Shown: piece by piece, positions 39,720 through 50,115 of the stretch
How the letters are laid out: every line of letters starts with the position of its first letter
How positions within the stretch are numbered: position 1 is the first letter of the stretch
Assembly: GCA_020629755.1 (NCBI GenBank)
Contig: JAHDCS010000006.1
Location: 1 to 64,000 of the forward strand
DNA length: 64,000 nt
Origin: Flavobacteriales bacterium
GTDB taxonomy: Bacteria > Bacteroidota > Bacteroidia > Flavobacteriales_G > JALEGO01
Direction: 5' to 3'
Translations under genes and position numbers: made by a program
Notes under the pieces: model-generated
Told to the model about the DNA's origin: nothing
The model's input: the letters and a program-made list of their open reading frames with translations, nothing else
Databases searched by the model: none

Positions 39720-40737
39720 TAAAGATAAAATACGCTTTGCTGTTGTAGGCTCTGGACATATTGGCAAACGCCACGCTGAGATGATTCGACGCAACCCAGA
39801 TGCGGAACTCATCGCCATGTGCGATATCCTCCCGAAAGAATCGCTTGGGCTAGAAGATTTTAACGTTCCTTTTTTCGGCACAATGGATTCGCTCTTAAAC
39901 AGCGAACTCTCTTATGATGTGGTCAATATTTGTACGCCTAATGGTTTACATGCCCAGCAGTGTCTAAAGGCCTTAAAGGCAAAAAAACACGTGGTTTGTG
40001 AAAAACCTATGGGCCTTACCAAAGCCTCGTGTGAAGACGTTATTCATAAAGCACTTCAGGTCTCCAAACAAGTGTTCTGCGTGATGCAAAACCGCTACTC
40101 TCCGCCTTCAGAATGGATGAAATCAGTCATTGACCAAACCCTATTGGGTAAAATTTACAATGTTCAAATCAATTGCTATTGGAACAGAGATAGTCGCTAT
40201 TATAAAAAGGGCGGCTGGAAAGGCAGCAAAGATTTAGATGGAGGCACATTGTTCACACAATTTTCTCACTTTGTTGACATTATGTATTGGCTTTTTGGTG
40301 ACATCACTAATATTCAAGCCAATTTGAAAGATTTCGCCCATCAAGATTCTACCGACTTTGAAGATTCTGGTGTGGTAAGTTTTGATTTTATTTCTGGGGG
40401 GATGGGATCCATTAATTATTCTACCGCAGTCTGGGATCAAAATTTAGAGAGTAGTCTTTTGGTAATTGGCGAAAAAGGATCTATAAAAATTGGCGGACAA
40501 TACATGAATGAAGTAGAGTATTGTCATATTGAAAACTATACCATGCCTACACTGGCTAAAGCAAATCCAGCAAACGACTACGGAAAATACAAAGGGTCTG
40601 CCGCTAACCATCATTTGGTGATTCAAAATGTGGTGGATACTTTAAATCAAAAAACCACTTTAACTACCAACGCCCTAGAGGGACTAAAAGTAGTAGACAT
40701 CATTGAAAGAATTTATAATTTAGGAAATCATGTATAA
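39709..40737 (+). CDS. Gfo/Idh/MocA oxidoreductase (WbpB/WlbA-like)
   Basis: [37 protein letters not shown]. Confidence 0.92.
   Translation: MSSNKDKIRFAVVGSGHIGKRHAEMIRRNPDAELIAMCDILPKESLGLEDFNVPFFGTMDSLLNSELSYDVVNICTPNGLHAQQCLKALKAKKHVVCEKPMGLTKASCEDVIHKALQVSKQVFCVMQNRYSPPSEWMKSVIDQTLLGKIYNVQINCYWNRDSRYYKKGGWKGSKDLDGGTLFTQFSHFVDIMYWLFGDITNIQANLKDFAHQDSTDFEDSGVVSFDFISGGMGSINYSTAVWDQNLESSLLVIGEKGSIKIGGQYMNEVEYCHIENYTMPTLAKANPANDYGKYKGSAANHHLVIQNVVDTLNQKTTLTTNALEGLKVVDIIERIYNLGNHV
40396..40403 (+). repeat. GGGGGGAT motif 12
   Basis: tttatttctGGGGGGATgggat; sense (SGGM). Confidence 0.9.
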
Positions 40738-42019
40738 AGAACTAGAAGATAAAAAAGAAAAATTAGCCGTTGTAGGATTGGGCTACGTCGGATTACCTAT
40801 TGCGCTTGAGTTTGCTAAATATTTTAGCGTCATTGGATTTGACATCAACACAAAACGTGTTGAGATGATGAAAAACGGAGAAGATCCTAGCAAAGAGTTA
40901 GACGCTTCAGAATTTAAGAATAAAGATATTGTGTTTACTGACAACACCGATGTTTTAAAAGAAGCTAAATTTTATGTAGTGGCTGTACCTACGCCCATTA
41001 ATGAATACAACACCCCTAATTTAAGACCTTTACTCTCTGCCTCAAAAACCGTAGGCAGTGTACTTAAAAAAGGCGACTATGTCATCTTTGAGTCAACGGT
41101 ATATCCTGGATGTACTGAAGACGATTGCATACCGGTGCTTGAGAAAGAATCTGGCCTTACGTTTAAAAAGGATTTTATGGTGGGCTATTCGCCTGAGCGC
41201 ATTAATCCGGGTGATAAACAGCGTAAAATAACAGATATTAAAAAAATTGTTTCAGGCTGCTGCGCCACCTCACTTGAGCAAATTGCCCTTACCTATGAAA
41301 AAATAATTACTGCAGGTATTCATAGAGCGCCCACTCTTAAAGTAGCTGAAGCCGCCAAAATTATTGAGAATACACAACGCGATGTGAACATTGCGCTGAT
41401 GAACGAGTTGTCTATTATTTTTGATAAAATGAACATCAATACTTATGATGTATTAGAAGCTGCAGGCACAAAATGGAATTTCTTAGGCTTTTACCCTGGG
41501 CTTGTAGGTGGGCATTGCATTGGCGTAGACCCATATTATTTAACCCACAAAGCTGAACAATTTGGCTACCATGCAAAAATCATAAACTCTGGACGGTTTG
41601 TCAACGACAGCATGGGCTTTTATGTGGCGAAAAAAACAGTTAAGAAAATGTTGGCTGTAGGCAAAGCGCTGCGTGAATCTAAAGTGCTTATCATGGGCAT
41701 TACCTTTAAAGAAAATGTAAGCGACATCAGAAATTCTAAAATTGCAGATGTGATCAAAGAGCTTCAATCTTACCAGGTCAATGTAGAAGTGGTCGATCCA
41801 TATGCGAATGCTCAGGAAGTTGAAGAAGAATATGGATTTTCATTGATTGACAAGCCCGGAAAAGACTATGATGCAGTGATTGTCGCAGTCAATCATGTCC
41901 CCTACACGAAATTTTCTGAAGATGACTTCAAAGCCCTACTCACGCCAGACGGTGTAGTGGTAGACATTAAAGGAGTGTATAGAGACAAACTCTCTGATTT
42001 AGACTATTGGAGTCTATAA
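40730..42019 (+). CDS. Nucleotide-sugar dehydrogenase (WbpA/TviB-like)
   Basis: LAVVGLGYVGLPIALEFAK; FYPGLVGGHCIGVDPYYLTHKAEQFGYH. Confidence 0.93.
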   Translation: MYKELEDKKEKLAVVGLGYVGLPIALEFAKYFSVIGFDINTKRVEMMKNGEDPSKELDASEFKNKDIVFTDNTDVLKEAKFYVVAVPTPINEYNTPNLRPLLSASKTVGSVLKKGDYVIFESTVYPGCTEDDCIPVLEKESGLTFKKDFMVGYSPERINPGDKQRKITDIKKIVSGCCATSLEQIALTYEKIITAGIHRAPTLKVAEAAKIIENTQRDVNIALMNELSIIFDKMNINTYDVLEAAGTKWNFLGFYPGLVGGHCIGVDPYYLTHKAEQFGYHAKIINSGRFVNDSMGFYVAKKTVKKMLAVGKALRESKVLIMGITFKENVSDIRNSKIADVIKELQSYQVNVEVVDPYANAQEVEEEYGFSLIDKPGKDYDAVIVAVNHVPYTKFSEDDFKALLTPDGVVVDIKGVYRDKLSDLDYWSL

Positions 42020-42040
42020 ATAAGCCGCTGTACAATCTAT

Positions 42041-42706
42041 TTAAACAGCTTTTACAAAAGGGTTGGTGCGTTTTTCTTCGCCAACGCTCGTCTTTGGACC
42101 GTGTCCTGGATACACTATATAATCATCGTCTAAAGTATATAGCTTTTTTTGAATGCTCTGTATTAAATCATCATGGTTAGAATTCGGGAAATCTGTTCTG
42201 CCAATAGACGATTTAAAAAGTACATCTCCGCCAATAATAAACTTATTGGTATCTGAAACAAACACCACATGCCCAGGTGCATGACCAGGAGTAAAGACAA
42301 TCTTCAAGGTAGACTCACCAAATGTAATCGTGTCACCTTCTTGAAAATACTGTTTTGGAAGTGGTGGTGTCTCTAAAGGTACATTATACAACTTTGCAGC
42401 CATTGGACTCATTTGTGTTAACACAGAATGCTCTAGCTGATGCATAAGCGGTTTTTTATCAAATACATCACATACGAATTTCAAACCAAAAATATGATCG
42501 ATATGCGCATGGGTTAACAATACGTGCTCAACCTCTAGGTTTTCAGACTCAATATACTCTTTGAGTGTATTTTTTTCATGATCATCAAAACACCCAGGAT
42601 CAATAATCACCGCTTTTTTTGTTTGCTGATCTGACACAACATACGTGTTTTCTTGAAAGGGATTAAACGTAAATATTTTTACATGGCTCGTCATATAATT
42701 ATTCAA
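42041..42706 (-). CDS. Metallo-beta-lactamase-fold hydrolase (glyoxalase II-like)
   Basis: LLTHAHIDHIFG; PGHAPGHVVFV; IGGDVLF. Confidence 0.92.
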   Translation of the reverse strand: MNNYMTSHVKIFTFNPFQENTYVVSDQQTKKAVIIDPGCFDDHEKNTLKEYIESENLEVEHVLLTHAHIDHIFGLKFVCDVFDKKPLMHQLEHSVLTQMSPMAAKLYNVPLETPPLPKQYFQEGDTITFGESTLKIVFTPGHAPGHVVFVSDTNKFIIGGDVLFKSSIGRTDFPNSNHDDLIQSIQKKLYTLDDDYIVYPGHGPKTSVGEEKRTNPFVKAV

Positions 42707-43505
42707 TTTTTGATGTTAACGGGTATTTTAAACCACTAAAACTAGAAAGCACCGCATTAATGCTCCCCACCAAAACTTCAGACTGAATGACCAAAGGCAC
42801 CCGGTTTTTATCGTCTGTAACCCAAACAGTTAAGTCTTCGCCTCCTTTAAACATGGTGCCTTCAACTAAAAGCGCTGAAAACTTTAATGCATTGTATTTC
42901 CCTTTTCCTTTAACAGATTTAACTTCTTTGCCTTGGTATCTGATAAATGTTTGATGCTCTTCGCCATCTATAATCAGTGATAACGCGTATTTTTGACCGA
43001 TTTCAAATGTTTCAAACGGAATAGACCTTGCCTTGTAAATCATCGTGATTGGATCAATCGCACAAGGGTTCTTCTTTGTGATGGTCTTAGCGCTTTGTGT
43101 TTGTCCTTCTATGTGTTTGTTGACTTGTACAATGTCGTCAGAAAACGCCAATGTTTCTGAGTATTTATCATTTTTTTCTTCAACTTGTCTTGAAAAATAA
43201 TAGGGTGTGAAGTTGTTTGGGTGGATGTAAGATTCGTATATATCATTAACCTTGTAAAACCAGTCCCACTTAGGGTATGATTTTCCTTGAGAATACAAAT
43301 GAAACGCCTGCTTATCTTTATAGGTTGATTGAGTTGCAGAAAACTTGACCCATCCGGCACTTACCCACATGAAACCCCATTTATAATAGACTTCATACGT
43401 TGCCTTTTCTTTAGAATCAAAACATGGTGGATTCACCTCACATTGTGAAAATAAGGCAATGCCTATCCCCCCAAATAAAAAAAAACTACACCAAAATAGC
43501 CTCAT
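42699..43505 (-). CDS. DUF3108-like secreted protein
   Basis: KATYEVYYKWGFMWVSAGWVKF; VWVTDDKNRVPLVIQSEVLVGSI. Confidence 0.85.
   Translation of the reverse strand: MRLFWCSFFLFGGIGIALFSQCEVNPPCFDSKEKATYEVYYKWGFMWVSAGWVKFSATQSTYKDKQAFHLYSQGKSYPKWDWFYKVNDIYESYIHPNNFTPYYFSRQVEEKNDKYSETLAFSDDIVQVNKHIEGQTQSAKTITKKNPCAIDPITMIYKARSIPFETFEIGQKYALSLIIDGEEHQTFIRYQGKEVKSVKGKGKYNALKFSALLVEGTMFKGGEDLTVWVTDDKNRVPLVIQSEVLVGSINAVLSSFSGLKYPLTSKIE
43465..43472 (-). repeat. GGGGGGAT motif 13
   Basis: ttttatttGGGGGGATaggc; sense, signal peptide (FGGI). Confidence 0.9.
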
Positions 43506-45043
43506 AAACGCTTCAATGCTTCTTTGATAAGAACAGCACTGTTTAGTTTTTGTTTAAGCTGATCAAGTGAAACACGCTCTTGTTGCATAGTATCGCGATT
43601 TCGAAGTGTGACTTTATTGTCATTTAAAGAATCATGATCAATGGTGATGCAAAACGGAGTGCCAATGGCATCTTGGCGTCTGTAACGTTTGCCTATAGAA
43701 TCTTTAGCATCAAACACACAAGAGAAATCATATTTAAGCTCTTCAAAAAATGTTCTGGCTAATTCAGGCAAGCCGTCTTTTTTTACCAATGGAAAGATCG
43801 CTAGCTGATAAGGGCTCAAAAATTCCGGAAGCTGTAAAACCACACGCTGAGTTCCATCTGGTAATTTTTGTTGTTGTAACGCTCTAGAGAAAACTGCTAA
43901 GAATAAGCGATCTACCCCTACAGAGGTTTCGACTACATAGGGCACAAAACTTTCATTAGACTCTGCATCAAAGGCTTTGAGGTTTTTACCACTATGCGTT
44001 TGGTGGCTTGTAAGATCAAAATCTGTTCTTGAATGAATGCCCTCTAACTCTTTAAATCCAAATGGAAAATTGAACTCTATATCACAGGCTGCATTGGCGT
44101 AATGCGCGAGTTTAATATGATCGTGAAAGCGGTAATTTGACGCCTCAAAACCAAGTGACAAATGCCATTTAAATCGCTGCTCTTTCCAATACTCATACCA
44201 CCCAATCTCTTCGCCTGGCTTTACAAAAAATTGCATTTCCATTTGTTCAAACTCCCGCATGCGAAAAATGAATTGGCGAGCGATAATTTCATTTCTGAAG
44301 GCTTTGCCAATTTGAGCGATTCCGAAAGGCAATTTTTGACGAGAGGTCTTTTGCACATTTAAAAAATTTACGAAAATACCTTGTGCTGTTTCTGGTCTAA
44401 GGTAAATTTTGGAAGACCCGTCTGCTAATGCTCCAATTTCAGTGTCAAACATTAAATTAAATTGACGTACATCCGTCCAGTTTTTTGACCCTGAAACTGG
44501 GCAAGAAATCTCTAATTCTTCAATTAATTGCTTAAGTGCTTGATAGTCTTCTTTATTTAAAGCTTGTGATAACCGCTCTTGTATACTATCAATTTTGCTT
44601 TGATTTGCCAAGACTCTTGGATTGGTTTGTCTAAATTGCGGCTCATCAAATGCTTCACCAAAACGTTTATTTGCTTTTGTAATTTCTTTTTGAATTTTGC
44701 CCTCTATTTTTTGCACATAATCTTCCACTAAAACATCTGCTCGATATCGTTTCTTTGAGTCTTTATTGTCAATCAAGGGATCTGAAAAAGCGTCTACATG
44801 TCCTGAAGCTTTCCAGGTGGTTGGGTGCATGAAAATAGCTGAATCAATCCCCACTACATTTTCATGAAGTTGCACCATAGATGCCCACCAATACGCTTTA
44901 ATCTTGTTTTTTAAAAGCACCCCAAGCTGACCATAGTCGTATACAGCAGATAAACCATCATAAATTTCGGTCGCTGGAAATACAAATCCATACTCTTTAG
45001 CATGTGAGACAACCGTTTTTAAATCAATACGAGTAGATTCCAT
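43502..45043 (-). CDS. glyS: Glycyl-tRNA synthetase (class II, single chain)
   Basis: LRPETAQGIFVNF; AQIGKAFRNEI; FRMREFEQMEMQFFV. Confidence 0.96.
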   Translation of the reverse strand: MESTRIDLKTVVSHAKEYGFVFPATEIYDGLSAVYDYGQLGVLLKNKIKAYWWASMVQLHENVVGIDSAIFMHPTTWKASGHVDAFSDPLIDNKDSKKRYRADVLVEDYVQKIEGKIQKEITKANKRFGEAFDEPQFRQTNPRVLANQSKIDSIQERLSQALNKEDYQALKQLIEELEISCPVSGSKNWTDVRQFNLMFDTEIGALADGSSKIYLRPETAQGIFVNFLNVQKTSRQKLPFGIAQIGKAFRNEIIARQFIFRMREFEQMEMQFFVKPGEEIGWYEYWKEQRFKWHLSLGFEASNYRFHDHIKLAHYANAACDIEFNFPFGFKELEGIHSRTDFDLTSHQTHSGKNLKAFDAESNESFVPYVVETSVGVDRLFLAVFSRALQQQKLPDGTQRVVLQLPEFLSPYQLAIFPLVKKDGLPELARTFFEELKYDFSCVFDAKDSIGKRYRRQDAIGTPFCITIDHDSLNDNKVTLRNRDTMQQERVSLDQLKQKLNSAVLIKEALKRL

Positions 45044-45112
45044 AGTGCTTTTTAGACCACAAAGGTAAAAAAAAGCCCAGCTTCGCGTGACTGCATTAGA
45101 AAAATAACCGAT

Positions 45113-46921
45113 TCAATAAAAGCGTTTATCTAAAATCCTTTTCTCTTTTATAGAATCAGTAGTGCCTTTCAGATATTTTTCAGTCACCAAAGACGCTATA
45201 GGCGCCGCCCATCTGCCTCCAAAACCAGCATTTTCAATATAAACGGCTATGGCTATTTTAGGATTATCCATTGGCGCAAAGGCAATAAATATAGAATGGT
45301 CTTCGCCATGTGGGTTTTGGGCTGTTCCGGTTTTTCCGCATATATCTACGCCTGATATCTGAGCTCTTCTAGCGGTTCCACCTGGTTCATTCACTACGGC
45401 ATACATGCCTTGAATAAGGCTAGTAAAATACTCGGGGTCAACATCTACCTTGTGTGGCACAGAAAACGTTTGATCCAGCGTATCTCCTGAAATCTCTTTT
45501 ACTAGATGTGGGGTGTAATAATATCCTCTATTTGCCATAATAGCGGCTAAATTTGCCATTTGAAGTGGGGTCACCATCAGTTCACCTTGGCCAATACTCA
45601 AAGAATAAATGGTCGAATAATTCCATCTGCCATTCGGATAAAACCGATCATAAAACCCTTTAGAGGGCACCTGACCAGCTCTTTCACCCGGAAGGTCTAT
45701 GCCTAATTTTTTGCCCAAGCCAAAAGATTCGACTTTCGTTTTCCATTGGTTTACTTTTGTCTGATTAAACGTTCTTCGCCCTAGTGTATCTACATCATAC
45801 AAAAGTCTACTGAATACCTTGTAAAAGTATGGGTTGCAAGAATATTGCACCGCTCTTTTAAGATCAGAGGCATAAGGATGGCTATGACAGCCTACCAATG
45901 ACTGATCACATGACAACCCTGTGGATGGATCTATTTTTAATTCATCTAAAGCCGCTAAACCTTGAATGAGTTTAAAAATAGAACCAGGCGGATACTGTGC
46001 CATTAGCGCTCTATTAAAAAGTGGTTTTAACGAATCATTACGCAAAAGCATGCGGTAGTTTTTTGACCTATATCTACCAACTAAAATATTTGGATCGTAA
46101 GTAGGTGCCGAGACAAAAGCCAAAACCTCACCACTTTCAGGCTCTAAGGCTACCACAGCGCCTTTCTTACCCTGCATTAGTTTTTCGGCATATTTTTGAA
46201 GCTCAAGATCTATGGTTAACAGTAAATTTGACCCACTTACAGGCTTTACATCTTTTTCACCCTCATCAAAACGTTCTTTTAATACATTGCGGCTATCTGC
46301 AAGATAAATTTCATAGCCGTTATGCCCTCTAAGTGCATTTTCGTAGGTTTTTTCAACTCCACTTTTTCCGCGATAATCTCCCATTTTATACGTAGAGTCT
46401 TGTTCTAAATCTTTTTTACTCACTTCGGCAACATAGCCAATGACATGCGCGGCTATACCACTAGTGATTTTTCTATTGTCTCGCAATCGCAATTCAAACT
46501 CTGGAAATAGGTACATTTTTTCCATCATTGGGGCAAACTCTTTTGATGTAAATCCTGAAAGAAAAATAGACGGCTTATAAGCATTGTAAGATTTAGCCTT
46601 GTGTAATATTTTTTTAAACTCTAAAACAGGCAAATCAAATAATTGACAAAAGCGTATTGTATCAAAGTCAGAATCAATAAATTTTGGTGTCACAAACAAA
46701 TCATATAAAGGTTCATTGTACACCACTTTTTTGCCTGATCTATCAAATAAAATGCCTCTAGGAGCATACTTATCAATATAGCGTAACGACTGGTTTTCAG
46801 CTGATAACTTATAACTATCGTCTATGATTTGAATAAAAAACAAACGACACAAAAACACTAAAGAAAGTGCCGCAAAAATTGAAAACAAAATTTTAGAACG
46901 TATTTCAAATCTCTTCTGCAC
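45113..46921 (-). CDS. mrdA: Penicillin-binding protein 2
   Basis: PPGSIFKLIQGLAAL (SxxK); CSNPYFYK; CGKTGTAQNP (KTG). Confidence 0.94.
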   Translation of the reverse strand: MQKRFEIRSKILFSIFAALSLVFLCRLFFIQIIDDSYKLSAENQSLRYIDKYAPRGILFDRSGKKVVYNEPLYDLFVTPKFIDSDFDTIRFCQLFDLPVLEFKKILHKAKSYNAYKPSIFLSGFTSKEFAPMMEKMYLFPEFELRLRDNRKITSGIAAHVIGYVAEVSKKDLEQDSTYKMGDYRGKSGVEKTYENALRGHNGYEIYLADSRNVLKERFDEGEKDVKPVSGSNLLLTIDLELQKYAEKLMQGKKGAVVALEPESGEVLAFVSAPTYDPNILVGRYRSKNYRMLLRNDSLKPLFNRALMAQYPPGSIFKLIQGLAALDELKIDPSTGLSCDQSLVGCHSHPYASDLKRAVQYSCNPYFYKVFSRLLYDVDTLGRRTFNQTKVNQWKTKVESFGLGKKLGIDLPGERAGQVPSKGFYDRFYPNGRWNYSTIYSLSIGQGELMVTPLQMANLAAIMANRGYYYTPHLVKEISGDTLDQTFSVPHKVDVDPEYFTSLIQGMYAVVNEPGGTARRAQISGVDICGKTGTAQNPHGEDHSIFIAFAPMDNPKIAIAVYIENAGFGGRWAAPIASLVTEKYLKGTTDSIKEKRILDKRFY

Positions 46922-47437
46922 TTATTCTGATTTAGATAACATAGCGCGCATTAAAAATGCAAAACATAAGGTAATAAGCGATGAAAAAAGAATCTTACCC
47001 CCTATGTCTACCCAGCCCGTTAAGGCTGATTTTTCTGCAATGAGTAAAACCGCATGAAAAACAATAATCGATGAACTAGCATAAAGAAAAAACCAAATAA
47101 AATTATAGCGTTTTGACTGCGCAAGAGCACCCGCCTGGTAGCCTTCTGAAGGTTCAAAACGACGTAGTATCAAAGGCCTAATAAAATTCATCACCAAAAG
47201 CGCCAAGGCATGAAACCCTAATGATTGCATAAAAAAATCAACCCATAAACCCATTAAAAATGAAAGTGTAAGTAGAAGGTTTCGGGAGATATTTAAGGGC
47301 AAAAACAGAAAAAAAACAATATAGATGTAAGGGGTAAAATACCATCCTAAAAAAATAGAATCTACAATAACAATTTGTAATAAAAATAAAAACACAAACC
47401 GCAGAACATATAAGATTATTTGCTTACCTGTTATCAA
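46922..47437 (-). CDS. mreD: Rod shape-determining protein MreD-like
   Basis: Polytopic membrane protein immediately upstream of PBP2. Confidence 0.8.
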   Translation of the reverse strand: MITGKQIILYVLRFVFLFLLQIVIVDSIFLGWYFTPYIYIVFFLFLPLNISRNLLLTLSFLMGLWVDFFMQSLGFHALALLVMNFIRPLILRRFEPSEGYQAGALAQSKRYNFIWFFLYASSSIIVFHAVLLIAEKSALTGWVDIGGKILFSSLITLCFAFLMRAMLSKSE

Positions 47438-50063
47438 ACCATTCTAATCTTCTATTCAACTTTAAACTCTGTAACACCGGCGCTTTAACATTTAAATTAA
47501 ATTGAAATGACTTTCTGTTACCATCTAATATAGCTTTAAATGCCATTTGCCAACAATGCAAATCTCTATAAATATCTATGGTTGGCAAAACCAGTTTTTG
47601 AGCTACCAAATCATAGGTAGATTCAAAGCCTATCTTCCACATTTTGGTAATGCTCACTTCAGAATTAAAATTTAGAGTATTTACATAGGTGGGCTCATAA
47701 AGTGATTTACGCATAGAAAAATTGTAGTTTAACCCAACACTCCACGGAATAGTAAAGTCTACAAATTGTTCTGGATTATTCTCTATGAACTCTAGCTCTT
47801 CTTGTGCCGCATTTTCTGATTGAGTTTGTTCGGTTTTTTTACCTTTTAACGTATACCCCGTTCTGACTTGAAGAAAGGTAAGCCGTGCTAATCGCTTGGT
47901 GTTTTTCCAGTTAGATATTTCAAACTCATCTACTCTTTGTCTGGTTAAAAAATCAATTTTATACGGATCTAAAGAGCCATTAAAATTAATACTAAACCCT
48001 TGAATAGGATTAATGTTACCTCTAAATGAAAATACTGCCAACTTTAAAGAATCGGCCCGTAAATTGTACAATGAAGAAAATGAAAGATTTTCAATAAGAT
48101 TGATTTTTTTTGTTTTTACACCAGTAGAGTCTTTTTTATCTAAAACTTTAAATTGTAAATCATTAATCAATGAAAATGTAATGCTTGATTTTGGAGCATT
48201 GGGCGGGGCATTAAAAATGCCGTCGTACCTAGAATAATAGACCGTGTCTAATCCGCCTTGTAGGTTTCCTTTCTGATAAAAATCAAAATAATTCCAAAAT
48301 GGAGTTTTAAAATCTGGGCTGAAGCTATAGCCTATAGAAGGGGTTAATACGTGACGCATCGCCTTTATTTTTTTTAGTTTAGAAAAGGCATATAAACCAT
48401 AAATTTTGGTTGTTAAAGCAGCGGAATACTCTCCAGTATGAAAACTCCCAAATTGGTTTAATGTGTCTATCCCAATAGAATCTTGTATTACCCCATTTGA
48501 ATCGGTTAGAGGAAAATAATTTTGAGAAATCTGATCAAAATAACCCACCCCATTATACCTGAGGTTTTGGTCAAAGCTAAAGTATTTTAAGAGTTTCGTG
48601 TTGTAATTAAGGGTAGCATTTTGCTGCAAGCCCTGCTCAATATTATCTAGTGTCGATGTGCTTAAAAAATTTGAATCTAACTTGTCTTGTACTTCAGCCT
48701 TGTACTTTGAAGAGTAATTTAAACGCAATCTTTCAAACCATTTATCGCCGACATTTTTAGAGGTTTTAAACGGGTAAAAACTCGCGATATTAAAGTCAAC
48801 ATCTGGTAATGTAATGGTGATTGAGCTATCTACAATATTCTGGTTATGAGAGGCATTAAAGGACAGATTTCCTGACGTATTTAAGCGTTTGAAGTTCAAT
48901 ATTCTTGAAAGGTTAACTCTAGAATTGAAGCTTGTAGACACATAATTTTGGGTCGTTGTATTGATATTATTTCTATAGGCCCCCACTGAACCGGCTTTGA
49001 CTTGAGCTGAAAATCGATATTTGGGGTTTGCCTTGGGGTCTTGAGTGTGATTCCAGTTGATCAGCACATTTCTTACTTTTGAAAAGAACGGATAATTACT
49101 GGCGGTATCTGTCTTCAGAGCTCTAAAGCCTGTTTTAAATACAGAGTAATCTACGCCCAAAGACCCATTATACTTATATCTTTTCTTATAATTACTATAG
49201 CCATAAGCTGCCCAACTGCCTAAAGAATATACATCAAATGTAGTTTCTAAATCATAATAGTCACTCAAGGCAAAATAGTATCCGGCCTTGGTTATAAACG
49301 CGCCTTGCTCTGGTGAAAACCCATAAGTTGCAGGCATTACAATACCTGAATTTTTTTCTCTTTTTGCCGGGAAAAATCCAAAAGGCACTACCAAAGGTGT
49401 GGGGGCATCATCTACTTTTAAATTTGCGGCACCTGTGATGATTTTATCATCTTTGATGAGTTTTAATTTGGAGGCGTGAATATAAAAATGAGGGGTATCT
49501 AATTGACAGGTCGTGTATTTTCCATTTTTAATAAACATGGTGGTTTTATCCATCAATTTAATCTGATCGCCATGTATGTACCCGTCTCCTTCAGTTGTTT
49601 TGGCTCTGAATATTTTGCCTTTTTCGGTCTCAAAACTATAGCTCATAGAGTCTGAAGTAAAACTCTGGCTGGCATCTTCAAATATAGGTCTGTCTATGTA
49701 CTTCCCGGTAGAGTCTTGTGTTCGGCCCTTAGCAAATAGTACGCTATTTGACATGTTAATACGGATATAATCGGCTTTTAAGTTGGTTGACCCGTACGTT
49801 AAATCTGCTTCTCCATGTATGTGCATAAGATCTTTTTTTAAATCAACCACAATAGAATCTGTTCCGTTATACACCACAGGTTCTTCAAGAAATGATTTAG
49901 ATTCTTTTTCTGGTTTTAAGCTGTCTGCTAAAGAATCATTACCTAGTACCCTTAGAGAATCTTCGGCAGGCGAAACCACAAGTGAATCAACAGATTGCGC
50001 AGCTAAACCACCCGATAAAAAAAACAGACGTACAACTAGACTTATATAATGCTTTGTCGGCAA
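47424..50063 (-). CDS. LptD-like LPS-assembly outer membrane protein
   Basis: LKKDLMHIHGEADLTYGSTNLKADYIRI OstA-like N-terminus; VPFGFFPAKREKNSGIVMPATYG; long barrel. Confidence 0.88.
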   Translation of the reverse strand: MPTKHYISLVVRLFFLSGGLAAQSVDSLVVSPAEDSLRVLGNDSLADSLKPEKESKSFLEEPVVYNGTDSIVVDLKKDLMHIHGEADLTYGSTNLKADYIRINMSNSVLFAKGRTQDSTGKYIDRPIFEDASQSFTSDSMSYSFETEKGKIFRAKTTEGDGYIHGDQIKLMDKTTMFIKNGKYTTCQLDTPHFYIHASKLKLIKDDKIITGAANLKVDDAPTPLVVPFGFFPAKREKNSGIVMPATYGFSPEQGAFITKAGYYFALSDYYDLETTFDVYSLGSWAAYGYSNYKKRYKYNGSLGVDYSVFKTGFRALKTDTASNYPFFSKVRNVLINWNHTQDPKANPKYRFSAQVKAGSVGAYRNNINTTTQNYVSTSFNSRVNLSRILNFKRLNTSGNLSFNASHNQNIVDSSITITLPDVDFNIASFYPFKTSKNVGDKWFERLRLNYSSKYKAEVQDKLDSNFLSTSTLDNIEQGLQQNATLNYNTKLLKYFSFDQNLRYNGVGYFDQISQNYFPLTDSNGVIQDSIGIDTLNQFGSFHTGEYSAALTTKIYGLYAFSKLKKIKAMRHVLTPSIGYSFSPDFKTPFWNYFDFYQKGNLQGGLDTVYYSRYDGIFNAPPNAPKSSITFSLINDLQFKVLDKKDSTGVKTKKINLIENLSFSSLYNLRADSLKLAVFSFRGNINPIQGFSINFNGSLDPYKIDFLTRQRVDEFEISNWKNTKRLARLTFLQVRTGYTLKGKKTEQTQSENAAQEELEFIENNPEQFVDFTIPWSVGLNYNFSMRKSLYEPTYVNTLNFNSEVSITKMWKIGFESTYDLVAQKLVLPTIDIYRDLHCWQMAFKAILDGNRKSFQFNLNVKAPVLQSLKLNRRLEWFDNR

Positions 50064-50115
50064 GAGATTTATCCTATTTTTGTAGTAGGTAGCACAGCAA
50101 AACTAATAATAAGTA

